Shown here: positions 37,746 to 49,200 of the stretch, piece after piece
Position numbering within the stretch: the first letter of the stretch is position 1
Layout of the letters: the number at the start of each line of letters is the position of its first letter
Assembly (NCBI RefSeq): GCF_021018895.1
Contig: NC_079375.1
Span: forward strand, 14,531,492-14,595,491
Direction: 5' to 3'
Source of the DNA: Seriola aureovittata
Taxonomy: Eukaryota > Chordata > Actinopteri > Carangiformes > Carangidae
DNA length: 64,000 nt
Position numbers and translations under genes: made by a program
The notes under the pieces: generated by a model
The model's database searches: none
The model's input: only the letters and a program-made list of their open reading frames with translations
What the model was told of the DNA's origin: nothing

Positions 37746-39138
37746 ATCTGTCATCTGTTGATAGAATAGGAAAGGACAGCACTGACCTCTGTGCTCTCTG
37801 TCTTTAGAGAAAGCCCCTCTGATAGATTCACTCAAATGTTTATCTGCGTGAAAATAATCAGTATGAAAAGCTGAGATGAAGACAAACTCATAAAATATAG
37901 GAGCAGGAAAACCTCATATCACTTCAGTTCTATTAGGAAATGATTGTCACTATATCAAAGTGACTGATAAGACTTGTACTGACACTTGCATCAGATCCCC
38001 ACAGTATTGGCAATTCTGCACTGACAGAATATATAGTAGATAGTGATAAATATACTGCCTGGTTACTCACAATAAATTGTCCTGTTGATATCATGTTTTG
38101 TACCCAACCAGTCACACATTTTAAACACAATGGTCTTACATCTGTTTAAAGAAACTGCAAGAAACAGTCATATTACTGATTTCACGATTCCTGTTAATAA
38201 TTTTAATTGCTATGTTGGAAAAAAAAATCTCAAAAAAGGATTATATTGAGCTTTGCAATAAGATTTGTAGGAACTTTGGGATACCTTCCTACCCTGCTTG
38301 TGTCTTGAAAACACAGTATTGACTTTGCACTATTATTTAATCAATTATTTTCTTTCAGCTAAATTTATGACTTAATTTGACAATAGCATTGCTTTTTGTT
38401 ATGATGCAGATAAATTGATGGAGCTGGGAATTAGAACGAGTTGAAAGGTAAACATCTACTCTAATTCTTAAAATTGGCATATTGGTCCAAATAGCTAGCA
38501 GTTGACAGCAATGGGGAAAATAAACCCTGAAACAGAAACAGAATTGTTGTTCTCTTTATACCATATGGCAAAATGTTCATTTTTGACCTGCAGAATGCAC
38601 TAAAAACGTTTTTTCATCTAAACTTACAATGCAAATATTTGAACTTCTTTTTACATATAATCTCACAAGGGAAGGCTAAAATAAAATTACAATCAGAGGG
38701 GAGAATAAAAATCTAAACTCTTCCAAAAAAATTTCAGATAACCCTCTCTTCAGCAAAAATGACGACACCCCCATTTTCTAAACCCCCTAGCAACCTAAAG
38801 CGTGGTTAAAAGCTCTGGGAAAAGCCTGTAAATAACCTTTAAGTCAAAATTAAACTACGTTAAGAATTAACTTTCATGCTCATGAATTATATGGTGATTC
38901 TGACACCAATAGGAAAAATATTCTTACTGGCGGGATTTCTGTGAATGCAACAAAATTAATTTAGTTCAGATGAACAAAAAAATGTTCTGCTCTCTCAACA
39001 TAAAACTGCCACAATTGTCAACTTATTATTTTGAGTACACATATGCTAAATGTAAAGGTTGAGTACAACTTCATTTCTTTGTTAAAATCTTTAGAGTAGA
39101 GACAGTTTTCAAGATGGTGCTGTAGCAGTGGCAGCGAT
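37746..39138. other. intergenic, no gene seen
   Basis: This is AT-rich DNA without recognisable features. Confidence 0.5.
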
Positions 39139-39594
39139 TTACACCAGCTTCAGCTGAGCTCTCTTCCTCTTTTTTCCTTTTTCATAAATATTGCCCACGC
39201 TGTCAGTGCCAGTGGTCATGAAGGCAACAGAACCACTTCCCTCTGATTGGACCCTGCTTTGTGAATGCATTGTCATTATCCAATAAGATTCAGGTGTAAA
39301 AAATAGGGTCAAAATTCTACCTGTAACTTCAGTTTCACACTCTTTGTGGGAACTTTGGGCACTGAGTTTTACACACAGTTTTCTGCTGTGTATTTGTACA
39401 CAGATGTTAACTAAAGCATTTCTTCTGTCACAGTGTCTTTGTGTTACCTCATCAGTGATATCATTTGTCGGCTCACCAGAGGGAAGAAAGTCTCTCAGGG
39501 GATTTGGAGTTAGTATAACCTCAGCGAGCCTCCTTGCCTTCATCCTCTGCTCTGGAGCTCTGAGTCCATCAGGTGGTGCTGTACACGCACTGAA
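39139..39594 (-). CDS. open frame of unknown function, possible exon or relic
   Basis: A 152-codon open frame on the minus strand follows an acceptor-like TTCACTTTTGCAG. It starts FSACTAPPDGLRAPEQRMKA and ends KGKKRKRAQLKLV before a stop. Its composition is ordinary, with five cysteines, and no domain is recognised. The frame does not fit the phase of the preceding candidate exon. A GTGAGC donor-like site lies about 115 bp inside it. It may be a coding relic. Confidence 0.2.
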   Translation of the reverse strand, partial: FSACTAPPDGLRAPEQRMKARRLAEVILTPNPLRDFLPSGEPTNDITDEVTQRHCDRRNALVNICVQIHSRKLCVKLSAQSSHKECETEVTGRILTLFFTPESYWIMTMHSQSRVQSEGSGSVAFMTTGTDSVGNIYEKGKKRKRAQLKLV

Positions 39595-39920
39595 CTGCAA
39601 AAGTGAATACAAATTTATAGCACAGGGTAACATAGGATAATTATTATATAATGTGATATACAGTATTTTTTCTGTAGATCTCTGTTGAAGTTTTAATTGA
39701 AAATTATGTGAGAAAACGTTTGTCTTTGTTATCTAGAGTAAAATATAAAAGGAAGCATGAAGCTGTTCAAACAAGTAACAAATGTTTGAAGCACATAGGA
39801 AAAGATATACTGACAGTGAATGTGAAGGAAGGAAATGTCAACAATTATTCATAAATAGAAGAGCCTGTTAATATTAATACTCTTTTGTTACTAAATTCAC
39901 CTGGCACACATCATGCTCAC

Positions 39921-40195
39921 CAGTTTGAATCCAGAGCATCACATTTCTGCAGGCTGATAAGATGCATGTTTGTGAACATGGTGCATTTCTGCCTCTAATA
40001 ACAACACAGAGATACACTGCAGGGATATTCAGGGCAGAACTTGCTGCGGGGCTTTGGTGGGGACATCCTCTGTCTTTAGAAGCATCTTCAAGTGTCCAGC
40101 TGTTGTCACAGTCCCAGGTGGTGCAGTAGTATTTTTGCCCTGGGCCCACATAAAGTCTTGATGAAGACCTTGCGCCATTGTATGAACAGATTAGC
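39921..40195 (-). CDS. possible cysteine-rich exon of unknown gene
   Basis: On the minus strand a strong acceptor (pyrimidine tract ending TTTTCTGCAG) is followed by 91 open codons and a GTGAGC donor. The translation begins LICSYNGARSSSRLYVGPGQ, then KYYCTTWDCDNSWTL. It has eight cysteines, ending RNVMLWIQTG at the donor. I do not recognise the protein. The exon starts with one base completing a codon and ends with one base of the next. Joining it to the next good acceptor downstream (39594) gives a stop after about eight codons. No upstream exon with matching phase was secured. It could be an exon of a small secreted or receptor-type gene, a relic of a broken gene, or chance. A retroviral envelope relic was considered but nothing decisive supports it. 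Confidence 0.3.
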
Positions 40196-41990
40196 CTGCA
40201 GAAAAGTGTTCATCATGACATTGATGGACAAAAAATGATACAACAGTGAGCAACAGTAAGCAAACATGAAGGGATTGTTACTGTTTCATCAAGGCTTGGC
40301 AAAATTTGGGATGTAAAAATGAGCGGATGCGTTGCTCAGCTCTTCAAGATGAAGATTCAGCAACTCTTTGAGAGCAGTGTTTTCATTGACACGCTGGCAT
40401 CAATTTTCTTATCATCATTTAATTCATCGGATGTTCTAAAGGGGCCACTGTCAGAGTTTTCCTCTTCAGACCAGCTCCCATTGTGCACTTTGTATTGTGA
40501 TGGGTTATGACACATATGTTCATTACTCTGTCTCCTCAGCCCTGCCTATGAGTAACCAACAGCAGACCTGTTCATTCATGCCACCCTGCAGTGCTACCCT
40601 TTCTTAAAGTTAGCTTAAAGTTCAAACCAAGCTTAATGCCACAAGGTCTGGAGGTTTCTTGAGGAATGAGAAACAAGTCGACATCTTTATGCTCTTTGGC
40701 ACTGAGGGAACAGTCGTTTCATGTTGATTTGCAGCCACAGAAGGTATCCGAGAGGGTCTGGCGCTTCTTAGAGCTTTAGCTTTCTCATTTGCGTCAGTCT
40801 GCTTACAAGCTGAAATCATCTCATGGAAAAACGGCACATGCATATAGGCACTGTTCTGTTATAAAATGAACAACTACAAGCACCTTTTCTGTACCTGCAG
40901 CAACACCTCTGTACAAGAGCTGAGGAAACTGGAAACCACTAGGTATTCTGTTTTTATTATTCCATATGAATGAAGCAGTAGCAAAATCCAACCATGACAA
41001 AAAGTAAAATACAACAAAGATTAAATCAATGGTTCACTGGACCTACTCTATGAGCTAGACCCAGATGCCTGATAATCTTCACTGACAACATACCTAACTA
41101 TATATATAGTAGTTAAAGCTAGCTCTGCCTCCAGAAACTACAATTTGGAAATGCTGCTTACACATTGATGCATCAGTATTAATAAGGTTTATTTTTCTGC
41201 ATAACAATTGCTTTTATTTAATACTTCTGTACTTTTAGCTGGGTAGGATCTTCAATGCAAGACTTTAATTGTAGTAAGTATTTAGTAAGAGTATTTTTAC
41301 ACTGTGGTATTTGTACTGTAAAGGATCTGAGTCGCGTTCTTTGTGGACCACTCAATGTTAGGCAATTATAAAAGACCAATAATATGTGGTGATTATAAAA
41401 CAACAACATCTTGCACACAAACTCCTCAGTAATCAATCAATAAATAATAAATCACCGTAATTTAAGACAGAGAAGGAAAAAGATAACTGCTGTGAGGAAA
41501 CAATCTGCAGTGTAATTGATTGTTTTAAGGACGATTATTATGAATGCATTTTACACATAATTTTCTCACGTGGGCATCCAGTGCAAAACCAGAATGAACC
41601 AACACCACAGGATTTCTCTCAGTAGGATTACATAATCTCTCCCATTAAAACCAGTAGAACCTTGCAGTAACTGATTTATACCACACGGTGGCGTCTTGTA
41701 CTAAGAATTACCAAGTGGTTTTGTGCTGAAGCAGAGGATGTTGTACATTTTGTTCCACACGGTTGAGTCCGTCTCCAACAATGAAGCACGTTCTCACAAA
41801 AGCGCTCAGCCTCTATCTGAGGCCTGTTCACACTTTAATTCCTCACATCATGTCCTCATGTGGGGATGAGGAAGATGCGCACACGCACATGCACGCGCAA
41901 GAACACACAAACACTCACACGCACGGTGAAGGGTCACGCATTGTGACACGCGGCTGAGCTCCTGCTAGAGGGCGTTGCGGCTCCGTTCGC
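40196..41990. other. intergenic upstream of glul
   Basis: A 73-codon open frame (40622-40843, minus) and a 43-codon acidic frame near 40.35-40.5 kb (minus) may belong to the same unknown locus as the cysteine-rich exon, but no exon chain can be built. A fragment of the AGTGGTGG repeat family is at 41.20-41.34 kb. CA/CG-rich DNA lies at 41878-41925. Confidence 0.4.
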
Positions 41991-41997
41991 AGCCTGT

Positions 41998-42099
41998 CCA
42001 ATAGCGGGGCTGCATGTGCCTTCCATCACCTTGGAGTAAACACACTGCCGTCTCTCCGACCAATCAAAGACTCTACGTCCCAGTTCCTGCTCTTATAAA
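41998..42099 (+). promoter_or_regulatory. glul: glul core promoter: two CCAAT boxes and a TATA box
   Basis: CCAAT is at 41998-42002 and 42060-42064, and TATAAA at 42094-42099 lies in a local GC-rich context (GGCGGCCGG follows). The expected transcription start is about 42,120-42,128. Spacing is classic for a TATA-driven vertebrate promoter, with the nearest CCAAT about 60-65 bp upstream of the start. The start site is inferred, not observed. Confidence 0.8.
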
Positions 42100-42123
42100 G
42101 GCGGCCGGATCCGGAGCGTCGGT

Positions 42124-42219
42124 ACCGGAGAATGAGAGAGACACTAGCGAAACATCACACGACAAGACACTGGACCTGTCAGTCCTTTAGTTTTTATTTC
42201 AATTTCCTCGTTTCTCCAG
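42124..42219 (+). other. glul: glul non-coding exon 1 (5' UTR)
   Basis: This exon runs from the inferred start to a CAG|GTAATT donor (GT at 42220-42221). The first intron is 700 bp (42220-42919) and ends at TTTCCTCAG. The arrangement of a non-coding first exon followed by six coding exons matches vertebrate GLUL. The exon contains an upstream ATG at 42132-42134. Confidence 0.75.
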
Positions 42220-42930
42220 GTAATTACTTGTTTGCTTGTTCCGTCTTTCACTCCGTGTTGGTGGGGCGGGGGTTCAGCTTGTACCAGACCTTTTTTTTTT
42301 TTTAATTTTTAAAAAAAAAATTTTTATTGTTACTCACTTTAGACAATGAACTCATACTTGACGTGTGCATTTATCTCACTTTAGTGGTTTTACAGGTGTG
42401 ATGTAGTCTGTTTTAAATGTTCGCTTATGTTTAGATAAAGCTTTTAGTTTTAGGTAGGGGGTGATGTGGAAGTCTATGATGTAATATTGCCTAAGTCTGA
42501 TTGTAGTCATGACTACAACAACAAGCGTATTGGAAACACGGTGTGAAGTAAAGATGTGTTTTTGCGTAAGCTTCTCACATTGAGTGTTTATTGGGGGTTG
42601 GGGGAATTTGCAGTGTGTGTGTTTTTTTCCATGAGCCGGCCTCTGTGAGCTGGCATGTCTCGTTAAATTCAGTCAAAACAGTAATGCACAGGAGGTAGAA
42701 AGTGGCTTTTCTGTTTGTTTTCAAGGTGGAGAGTGAGAAAAACCTAGAAATCTGCCGCCTGTTACATCCTCAACGCGGTTTTTTTTTTACCCCTTCTCCT
42801 TTCTGGAAGAAGAGACAATGGTGCTGTTTATTGTTTTTTGCGCCCCGAAACCCTGTTACGCAACATGTGATCCAGAGCACATCGCGGTCTCACGCCTGCT
42901 CTCCTCCTCTTTTCCTCAGGTGTGTTATAG
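42132..42930 (+). promoter_or_regulatory. glul: upstream ORF in glul 5' leader (spliced, 32 codons)
   Basis: An ATG at 42132-42134 (A at -3) opens a 32-codon frame. It crosses the exon 1/exon 2 junction (42219|42920) and stops at TAG 42928-42930. The stop is 11 nt before the glul start codon, in a different frame. With the inferred cap site near 42,124 the upstream ATG would be only about 8 nt from the cap, which favours leaky scanning. It may tune translation. Its use is untested. Confidence 0.5.
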
Positions 42931-42941
42931 TAGGAAATAAG

Positions 42942-45114
42942 ATGGCTACGTCGGCCAGCGCCAGCTTGAGTAAAGCTGTCAAGCAGCAGTACATGGAGCT
43001 CCCTCAGGGGGATAAAGTCCAAGCCATGTATATTTGGATTGATGGAACTGGAGAGGGACTCCGATGCAAAACCAGGACGCTGGATTTTGAGCCTAAAAGC
43101 ATCGAAGGTAAGCAGCCTCAGTCTTCCCCAAAACGTGTAAACTAATAACGATGATGTTCCTAATGCATTGTAATATAGCTGCCTCCCTTCTCCTCTCGTA
43201 GATCTCCCTGAGTGGAACTTTGATGGCTCCAGTACCTACCAGTCTGAGGGCTCAAATAGCGACATGTATCTGGTTCCTTCTGCCATATTCCGTGATCCAT
43301 TCCGCAAAGACCCCAACAAGCTGGTCCTGTGTGAAGTGCTGAAGTACAACCGCAAACCTGCAGGTAACAAAGAAGTAGTAACATGTACATGTATATAATG
43401 AATTGAGTGATCTGCAATAAAGTAGCAAAAAATGATACAATTTCAAACTCTGTTGTCCACTGCCAAATAAAATAATATAAGAGTAAAACAGTAAAAATAC
43501 TGTAGTTGGTCTTCTTCACAAATGTTGAAGATGTCATGTTTCATTCATTGTAGAAATGTGGCACACACTTGTGTAAACAGGTGTGCACACATCCACATGA
43601 TTAGACACAAATGCACTCATTTCCGTTTGCATGCACCCATTCATTCTCGTGTGCATGCACACTGATGCATGTTGACGTTGAGGCTTGTGCATGTAGTGTG
43701 ATAGATGGATCAGTAAAGTAGCGCTAAATCCAGCAAAATTGTTGGAGGTTTTGGCAAAAATAAGAGGATTAAACGGTCAAAACTGAAATTTAAACTATAA
43801 TTGAAGAATTATTTTACAGTTTAATTGGCTCATCTTACACAAAGTGACCTGTTGAACTTGTTTTGGCTTGAGGGCACATCTCACACAAAGTACCTGAGAA
43901 TTATTTGGAGTGTTGTCCAATCTGCATTGCTATTTTGACAGTGATTGGCAAAACTGGCCCAGGTAACAGGACTTGACTGGTGTTAGTCTTCTGATCTAAA
44001 AGTTTTTTGTTTTTTTTTCCTCTGCAGAAACCAACCTTCGAATTACATGTAAGAAGGTGATGGACATGGTGGAGGAACAGCATCCTTGGTTTGGCATGGA
44101 GCAGGAGTACACCATTCTGGGAACAGATGGACATCCATTTGGCTGGCCATCTAATGGTTTCCCTGGACCACAAGGTAAGCAGGTCATTCAAAGTTTTCAT
44201 ATGAGTGTGTTTCTCTTATCAAAACATGACTCAATATCTGGGTGGCTAACAATCTTCATATTTGCAGGGCCATACTACTGTGGCGTGGGAGCTGACAAAG
44301 CCTATGGCAGAGATATAGTGGAGGCCCACTACAGAGCTTGTCTGTATGCTGGAGTCCAGATTTGTGGCACAAACGCAGAAGTGATGCCTGCTCAGGTAAT
44401 GAGAATAGAAGTGTAATATGTCTGGACTTTGCACGTGTTTTTATGGTTTCAACGGTCGTTTTAAGAAAGCAACTTATAATGAACTTGTGTGTGTTCAGTG
44501 GGAGTTCCAGGTTGGACCTTGTGAAGGGATCAATATGGGGGATCATCTCTGGGTGGCACGTTTCATCCTGCACCGTGTCTGTGAAGATTTTGGTATTGTT
44601 GCCTCATTTGACCCCAAGCCAATCCCTGGTAACTGGAACGGTGCTGGCTGCCATACAAACTTCAGCACAAAGGAGATGAGGGAAGATGGTGGATTAAAGT
44701 GAGTGTCACAAGCTTTTTTGCAGGTTGATTTGACAGCTTCGTTAATGTGGTGTGTGTGTTGCATGAATAATTTTAACATTTTTGGTGCTTTCTGCTTTCA
44801 GGGCCATTGAAGATTCCATTGAGAAGCTTGGGAAGAGGCACCAATATCACATTCGTGCCTATGATCCCAAAGGGGGGCTCGACAACGCCCGCCGTCTCAC
44901 TGGCCACCACGAAACCTCAAACATCGACGAATTCTCCGCAGGGGTGGCTAACCGCGGCGCCAGCATCCGCATTCCTCGTAATGTCGGCCAGGAGAAGAAA
45001 GGCTACTTCGAGGACCGCCGCCCATCGGCCAACTGCGACCCATACGCTGTGATCGAGGCCCTCATCCGCACCTGCTTGCTGAACGAGGAAGGAGACCAAC
45101 CTGCGGATTACTAA
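42942..45114 (+). CDS. glul: glutamine synthetase (six coding exons, 371 residues)
   Basis: The enzyme condenses glutamate and ammonia to glutamine with ATP; it is a decameric type II enzyme. It is central to ammonia detoxification and neurotransmitter recycling, mostly cytosolic and mitochondrial in some fish tissues. Coding exons are 42942-43107, 43202-43363, 44028-44174, 44268-44395, 44499-44698 and 44802-45114. All have GT-AG introns and in-phase joins, giving 371 codons plus TAA; human GLUL has 373. The ATG has A at -3 and G at +4. The beta-grasp domain comes first ([11 protein letters not shown]), then the catalytic domain. Glu134 and Glu136 (FGMEQEYT), Glu196, Glu203, Asn248, His253, Glu305, Arg319, Arg324, Glu338 and Arg340 all match the human active-site numbering. 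Lys11 and Lys14, the acetyl-degron lysines of the human enzyme, are present. The sequence, ending GDQPADY, is closest to the fish glula type. The gene appears intact and functional. Confidence 0.97.
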
Positions 45115-45460
45115 ATCTACAACTCGTGGACTGACACCCACTGCCCTCCTGACTTTATCTTTTCTTTTAAACTAGTACTGTATTTTTTATTTTCTCTCCC
45201 ACTGAGATGATTTTAACCTGCATTTTAATGGCTTAAAGTTGGCTGGTCAACTTAAAACATGACAAGGTAATGAGATCCTTGGTAGTTGTGAGCTGGTAAT
45301 GGCAGGGTATGTCTTTCCCCTCTGCTTTTGAAGGGATTGGCTTTTGTAACACTGTTTTATAGCCCATGTCATCTTTCCCTTTTTTGTCTGTAACTAAAAG
45401 AACTAAAGCACATGGACACTGAAGAGTAGAGCTGCTAAGGCTGGACAGCATGTCTAACTT

Positions 45461-45466
45461 AATAAA
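45461..45466 (+). terminator. glul: proximal glul poly(A) signal AATAAA
   Basis: This is a canonical hexamer 347 bp after the stop codon, followed by GT- and T-rich sequence (CATGTACTGTTAATATATG). Confidence 0.6.
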
Positions 45467-45861
45467 TCTGACTAGTTCATGTACTGTTAATATATGTTGA
45501 CCTGCCTTTTCAACTATCCAGTCGTCGATGTTACTAATTCTTTGATTTTATGAAGTGTCTATTTTTTAAATGGCAACATTTGATGTCGTCAGATTTTTGA
45601 CACACTGGGTCAACTTGTATGGTACACTTTGTAGATGTCTATACCCAGTCGTATGTTGTTCAAATGTGGATCTGTCCATAATGCCATTTGTAGATTTCCT
45701 CAAGGAGTTTTATCCTTTTGTTAACTGCGATATTGTAATGCACCTGATTTGGTAAAACATCAAGTTTACTGAACCTGGTGTTTTTTATTGATACATTTAA
45801 AACTTTTATTTTTATCACAACATGGCTGTATGACTCATGACTTAAAAAAAAAAAAAAAAAA

Positions 45862-45867
45862 ATTAAA
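45862..45867 (+). terminator. glul: distal glul poly(A) signal ATTAAA at MITE junction
   Basis: The hexamer is made of one upstream A, the TTAA target duplication and the first A of the MITE. If used, cleavage would fall inside the transposon. Confidence 0.4.
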
Positions 45868-46218
45868 GGAATAGTTAAACATTTCTGGAAATAAGCGGTT
45901 TTGCTGTCTTGCCAAGAGTTGGATGAGATGCTTGATACCACTCTTATCCCTGTACAGTACAGCTAACAGCCAGTTGGCTTAGCAGAAAGAGTGGAAACCT
46001 TACCTCAAGCCTGGATCTGTCCAAAGGCCCCTAAAGCTCACAAACACATTGGTAGATTCATTTGTTGCCTTTGAGCCAGGCTAGCTGTAGTCTTAACGTG
46101 AGGCTGACCAGCAGCTAGCTGTAGCCTTATTTCAAATGGACAGTTAAATGGTATAGATCTAACTCTCAGCAAGAAATCGAATAAGCTTATTTTCCAAAAT
46201 GTCAAACTATTGCTTTAA
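45863..46218. mobile_element. TTAA-flanked MITE, copy 2
   Basis: TTAA at 45863-45866 and 46215-46218 flank a 348-bp element starting AGGAATAGTTAAACATTTCT and ending TGTCAAACTATTGCT. The first and last roughly 30 bp are imperfect inverted repeats. Its interior resembles copy 1 (TTGCCAAGAGTTGGATGAGA against TTGACAAGAGTTAGATGAAA). It is probably a piggyBac-like MITE, inserted directly at the end of the glul 3' UTR. Confidence 0.8.
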
Positions 46219-49200
46219 CAAGGTTATAGGATGGGACTGCACTTTGCTTTTCCAGCTGCAAAGTGAAAACGTTAGCTGTCATTGGTTTAGCTCAGTGTAG
46301 ACTGGATGATTCATAAAACTCCACATTCTAGAGGCAACATTCAGTGATAGAGCAGATGTAACATAAAAGTCTGGTGCTAAGGTCATCTTGTGGACACTAT
46401 AGTTCAAAACAACACAGCTACATCTTATCGTTGGCTGCAGGAGCAGTTGATATTGGCCTCCAGTCTAAAATATCTTGCATTTAAAAACTGTTTAAACAGC
46501 TTGCAACAGAGCATTTTAATACGAGCAGTACACAGAAAAAGTAAGACAAAGTGCAGCTAAAGGTAACTCTAGTAAAGGCTCGCTGGCTGCGCTCTGTTTT
46601 GCCAAAAGTTCTGATGTTTCAGTCTGGCTGATATCTTGGCCGGAGATCAACAGCAGCTTTGTTCTAGCTGGTGTTTTTTAGGAGCATGTGGGAAGTAACT
46701 GGAAACTGATGTACTCACGAGACAGTTATTAGACTCCTTCACTGAAACAGCCTGAGGCCAATATTCCCAGAAGTGCTGTCACATAAACAACTACACAGCA
46801 CCACAGACTGTTGTGGCTGTTAATTAGACTTACTTTGTTGTTTACTAAAAAAACAACTAGAACAGCATGTTGACAGAGCTTAGTTACAGCTGTACGGTGA
46901 GTCTATTTTAGCTGAATTTATTTATCTTTATTGTCCAATAAGGCAAAGTATAGCTGTAAAGATTTCTGTAACACTTCTGCATATGTTAACAATCTGGCAA
47001 GTCAGCAGTATTTAAGTCAAAGTTTTCTCTAGTGAAGAGTTGGGAGTAAGAACTTCACACATATAAACACAGTGAAGGAATTCTTTGTTACCGACACAAC
47101 AGGGCGACATTTCAACCACACTTCTCAAGAAGCACACAACATCTTCATTTTACAGGACATAAACATTTACTTCTGGTGTCCTCTCTCTACTTGGGGGAAG
47201 GGCCACAACAAAGTTTGCTTTGAGACCTTTCCCCTACATCCCGGCTGCCCTCACAACAGAACATTATTCAGCTCACTGATTGGCTACGCCAGGAGAAAGT
47301 TAACCAATCATAAAACTGAGGGCAGGTTCAATCCTGTTTCAGAGGATGTTGCTTGGCCTTGAGCCAACACATGTACTCTAACTTTGTTTTGGTCTTTTTT
47401 TCTTTTCCCCCAAAGTCTGAAACCTCTCCGCCCCTGAGATGTTGTTTTGAGCATGCCTTTGCAGGTTTCTGAGAGTTTGTGTCATACTTTCAAGTAAAAA
47501 CTCGGGTCAGAGAGTGCAAAAGTTTGGAAACAGAAGCAGCTTAAAATGTGTCATTAAGCAACAATGCTTTAATACTTTATATGGAACAAAAATAATTCCA
47601 AAGTAATTAATGACTGCAAAGGGGGTAATCTGTTATAAAAATATTTCTATTTCTGTCTACATTCATACTGTAGCTGCTGTGCAAAACAGCTGGAAAACAG
47701 TGGAAGAACAGAGGGGGGAAATGTTAAAGTTCAAGTCCCTCCCAAACACGTGCACACATTTCTGCCACAATGACGCAAACCTAAACTCAAAACCCCATCC
47801 ACTGACTGACACATACAATTATAGGGGAATTAAACTGACCCACATACCGCATCACAGTCCATTATTCCCAGTAAAACGCCCTACATTCCCAGAGGCAAGC
47901 AGACACACCATGTTCTTTTCCCCAACCCACTCACTTTTACCACCTGTGCCAATATTTTTTTTTTTTATATATCCTATAGACATGTTTTGTCAGAACATGA
48001 CAAAACACATACATTATTTGACATAAAACCGTATGAATCTGTTGACTTCAGCACTTCATTGGGTGTTCACTTCCTCTTACTTAACACTTCGTGGTTCCAT
48101 CTCTGTGGGGAGTTTACTGCCTCGCTACATCGTGTGAAAGCCACTTAATGACATTCAGTCACCATCCAAAATCTCTTCCACTTCCTCGCTTCGAGCCTCA
48201 ATTAGGGGGGTTCGATTTGCATGCAGAATCCAAACCACCTTCTGCCTGGGAAGCTCAAACGATGGGGGAGACACTGGACAAAGGATGGAGAGGGATGCTG
48301 CCCTGTTGCTATGACAACCACCGGAATGTACAGGCTGCATCATGGTGGTTCTTGTGTGGAGCGGGAGAAAAAAAAAAAAACACATCCATGTTATGTAAGG
48401 AGAAAAAAAAAACATGAAATGGGGTCTCATAAATGGAGCTGCACAATAGCCCCCTGGCAAAAAACAACTTTAAGATCCCAGTCAGTTAGCATCCACTCAC
48501 ACTATGGCATCAGGGAATGCAAATACATGGCAACTACAATTTTTACATATAATTAAAATCTGTGACTGAGATTTAGATATTCTAACATATAATAACACAT
48601 GGAGGTGCAATGAAAACAGCATATGCACCGAGCATCCATCATTTTTAAAGGTTATGGATTTGCTGTCAGCACATGTACATGATTGTCCTCACTTGTGCTG
48701 TGTTGTTGTGTAACACATCATACTAGTTCAAACCAGTACTGGCTCTTCTTACCACAATGAGCAACAGAAGAAGGGACCTCTGCATTAAAGCCATGACTTA
48801 GGAAGGATGAGAGATTGATGAAATTTGCAAAACAGATTAGAAAGAAGAACTGTAGCTTGTTGTTTTGTGCAAAATACTGCACAAGGAAGAAGAGATGGAG
48901 AGGAAATGTCATTGGAGGACAACGGTATCTCGTGGCTCATTTCTTGGCAAGAAGCATGTATAATCCTGTTGCAGTTAAAAAGAGACAACAGGATGAGTTT
49001 CATAATACCTGAAGGGGTTTTGAGTTTTTTTTAAGATAACAAAAGTGATGTGTTCATGTCAATGTGATTTCGTCATTAGATAAATCTAATTTTCCGGGAA
49101 TATCTTTCACCTTTCTCGTAGATCCCTCTCCCACACATGTACACAATATTCACTCTCACATGCATTTACACATGATCACACATGCTCACATTAACTCTCA

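Larger units (their letters stand above)
45115..45885 (+). other. glul: glul 3' UTR with two polyadenylation signals
   Basis: The untranslated tail after the stop contains AATAAA at 45461-45466 and ATTAAA at 45862-45867. Both could be used. The distal signal lies after a 19-base A run and coincides with the TTAA junction of a MITE. The region between is AT-rich without other repeats. The end point is inferred. Confidence 0.6.

Noticed and set aside
37644..37835. Leu-Ser-Ile-Tyr repeat protein.
   Set aside because: It is a translation of the (GATA)n microsatellite.
39921..40195. Reading the cysteine-rich exon as a retroviral envelope relic.
   Set aside because: A short Cys/Trp pattern is vaguely similar to surface subunits, but there is no gag, pol, LTR, primer site or transmembrane subunit nearby, and the segment has splice signals.
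42702..42941. An 80-codon open frame in glul intron 1, in frame with the glul start and rich in basic residues, which could look like a mitochondrial targeting extension.
   Set aside because: It has no ATG (it begins GTG), lies inside the intron and is interrupted from the protein by an in-use acceptor. Treated as chance openness.
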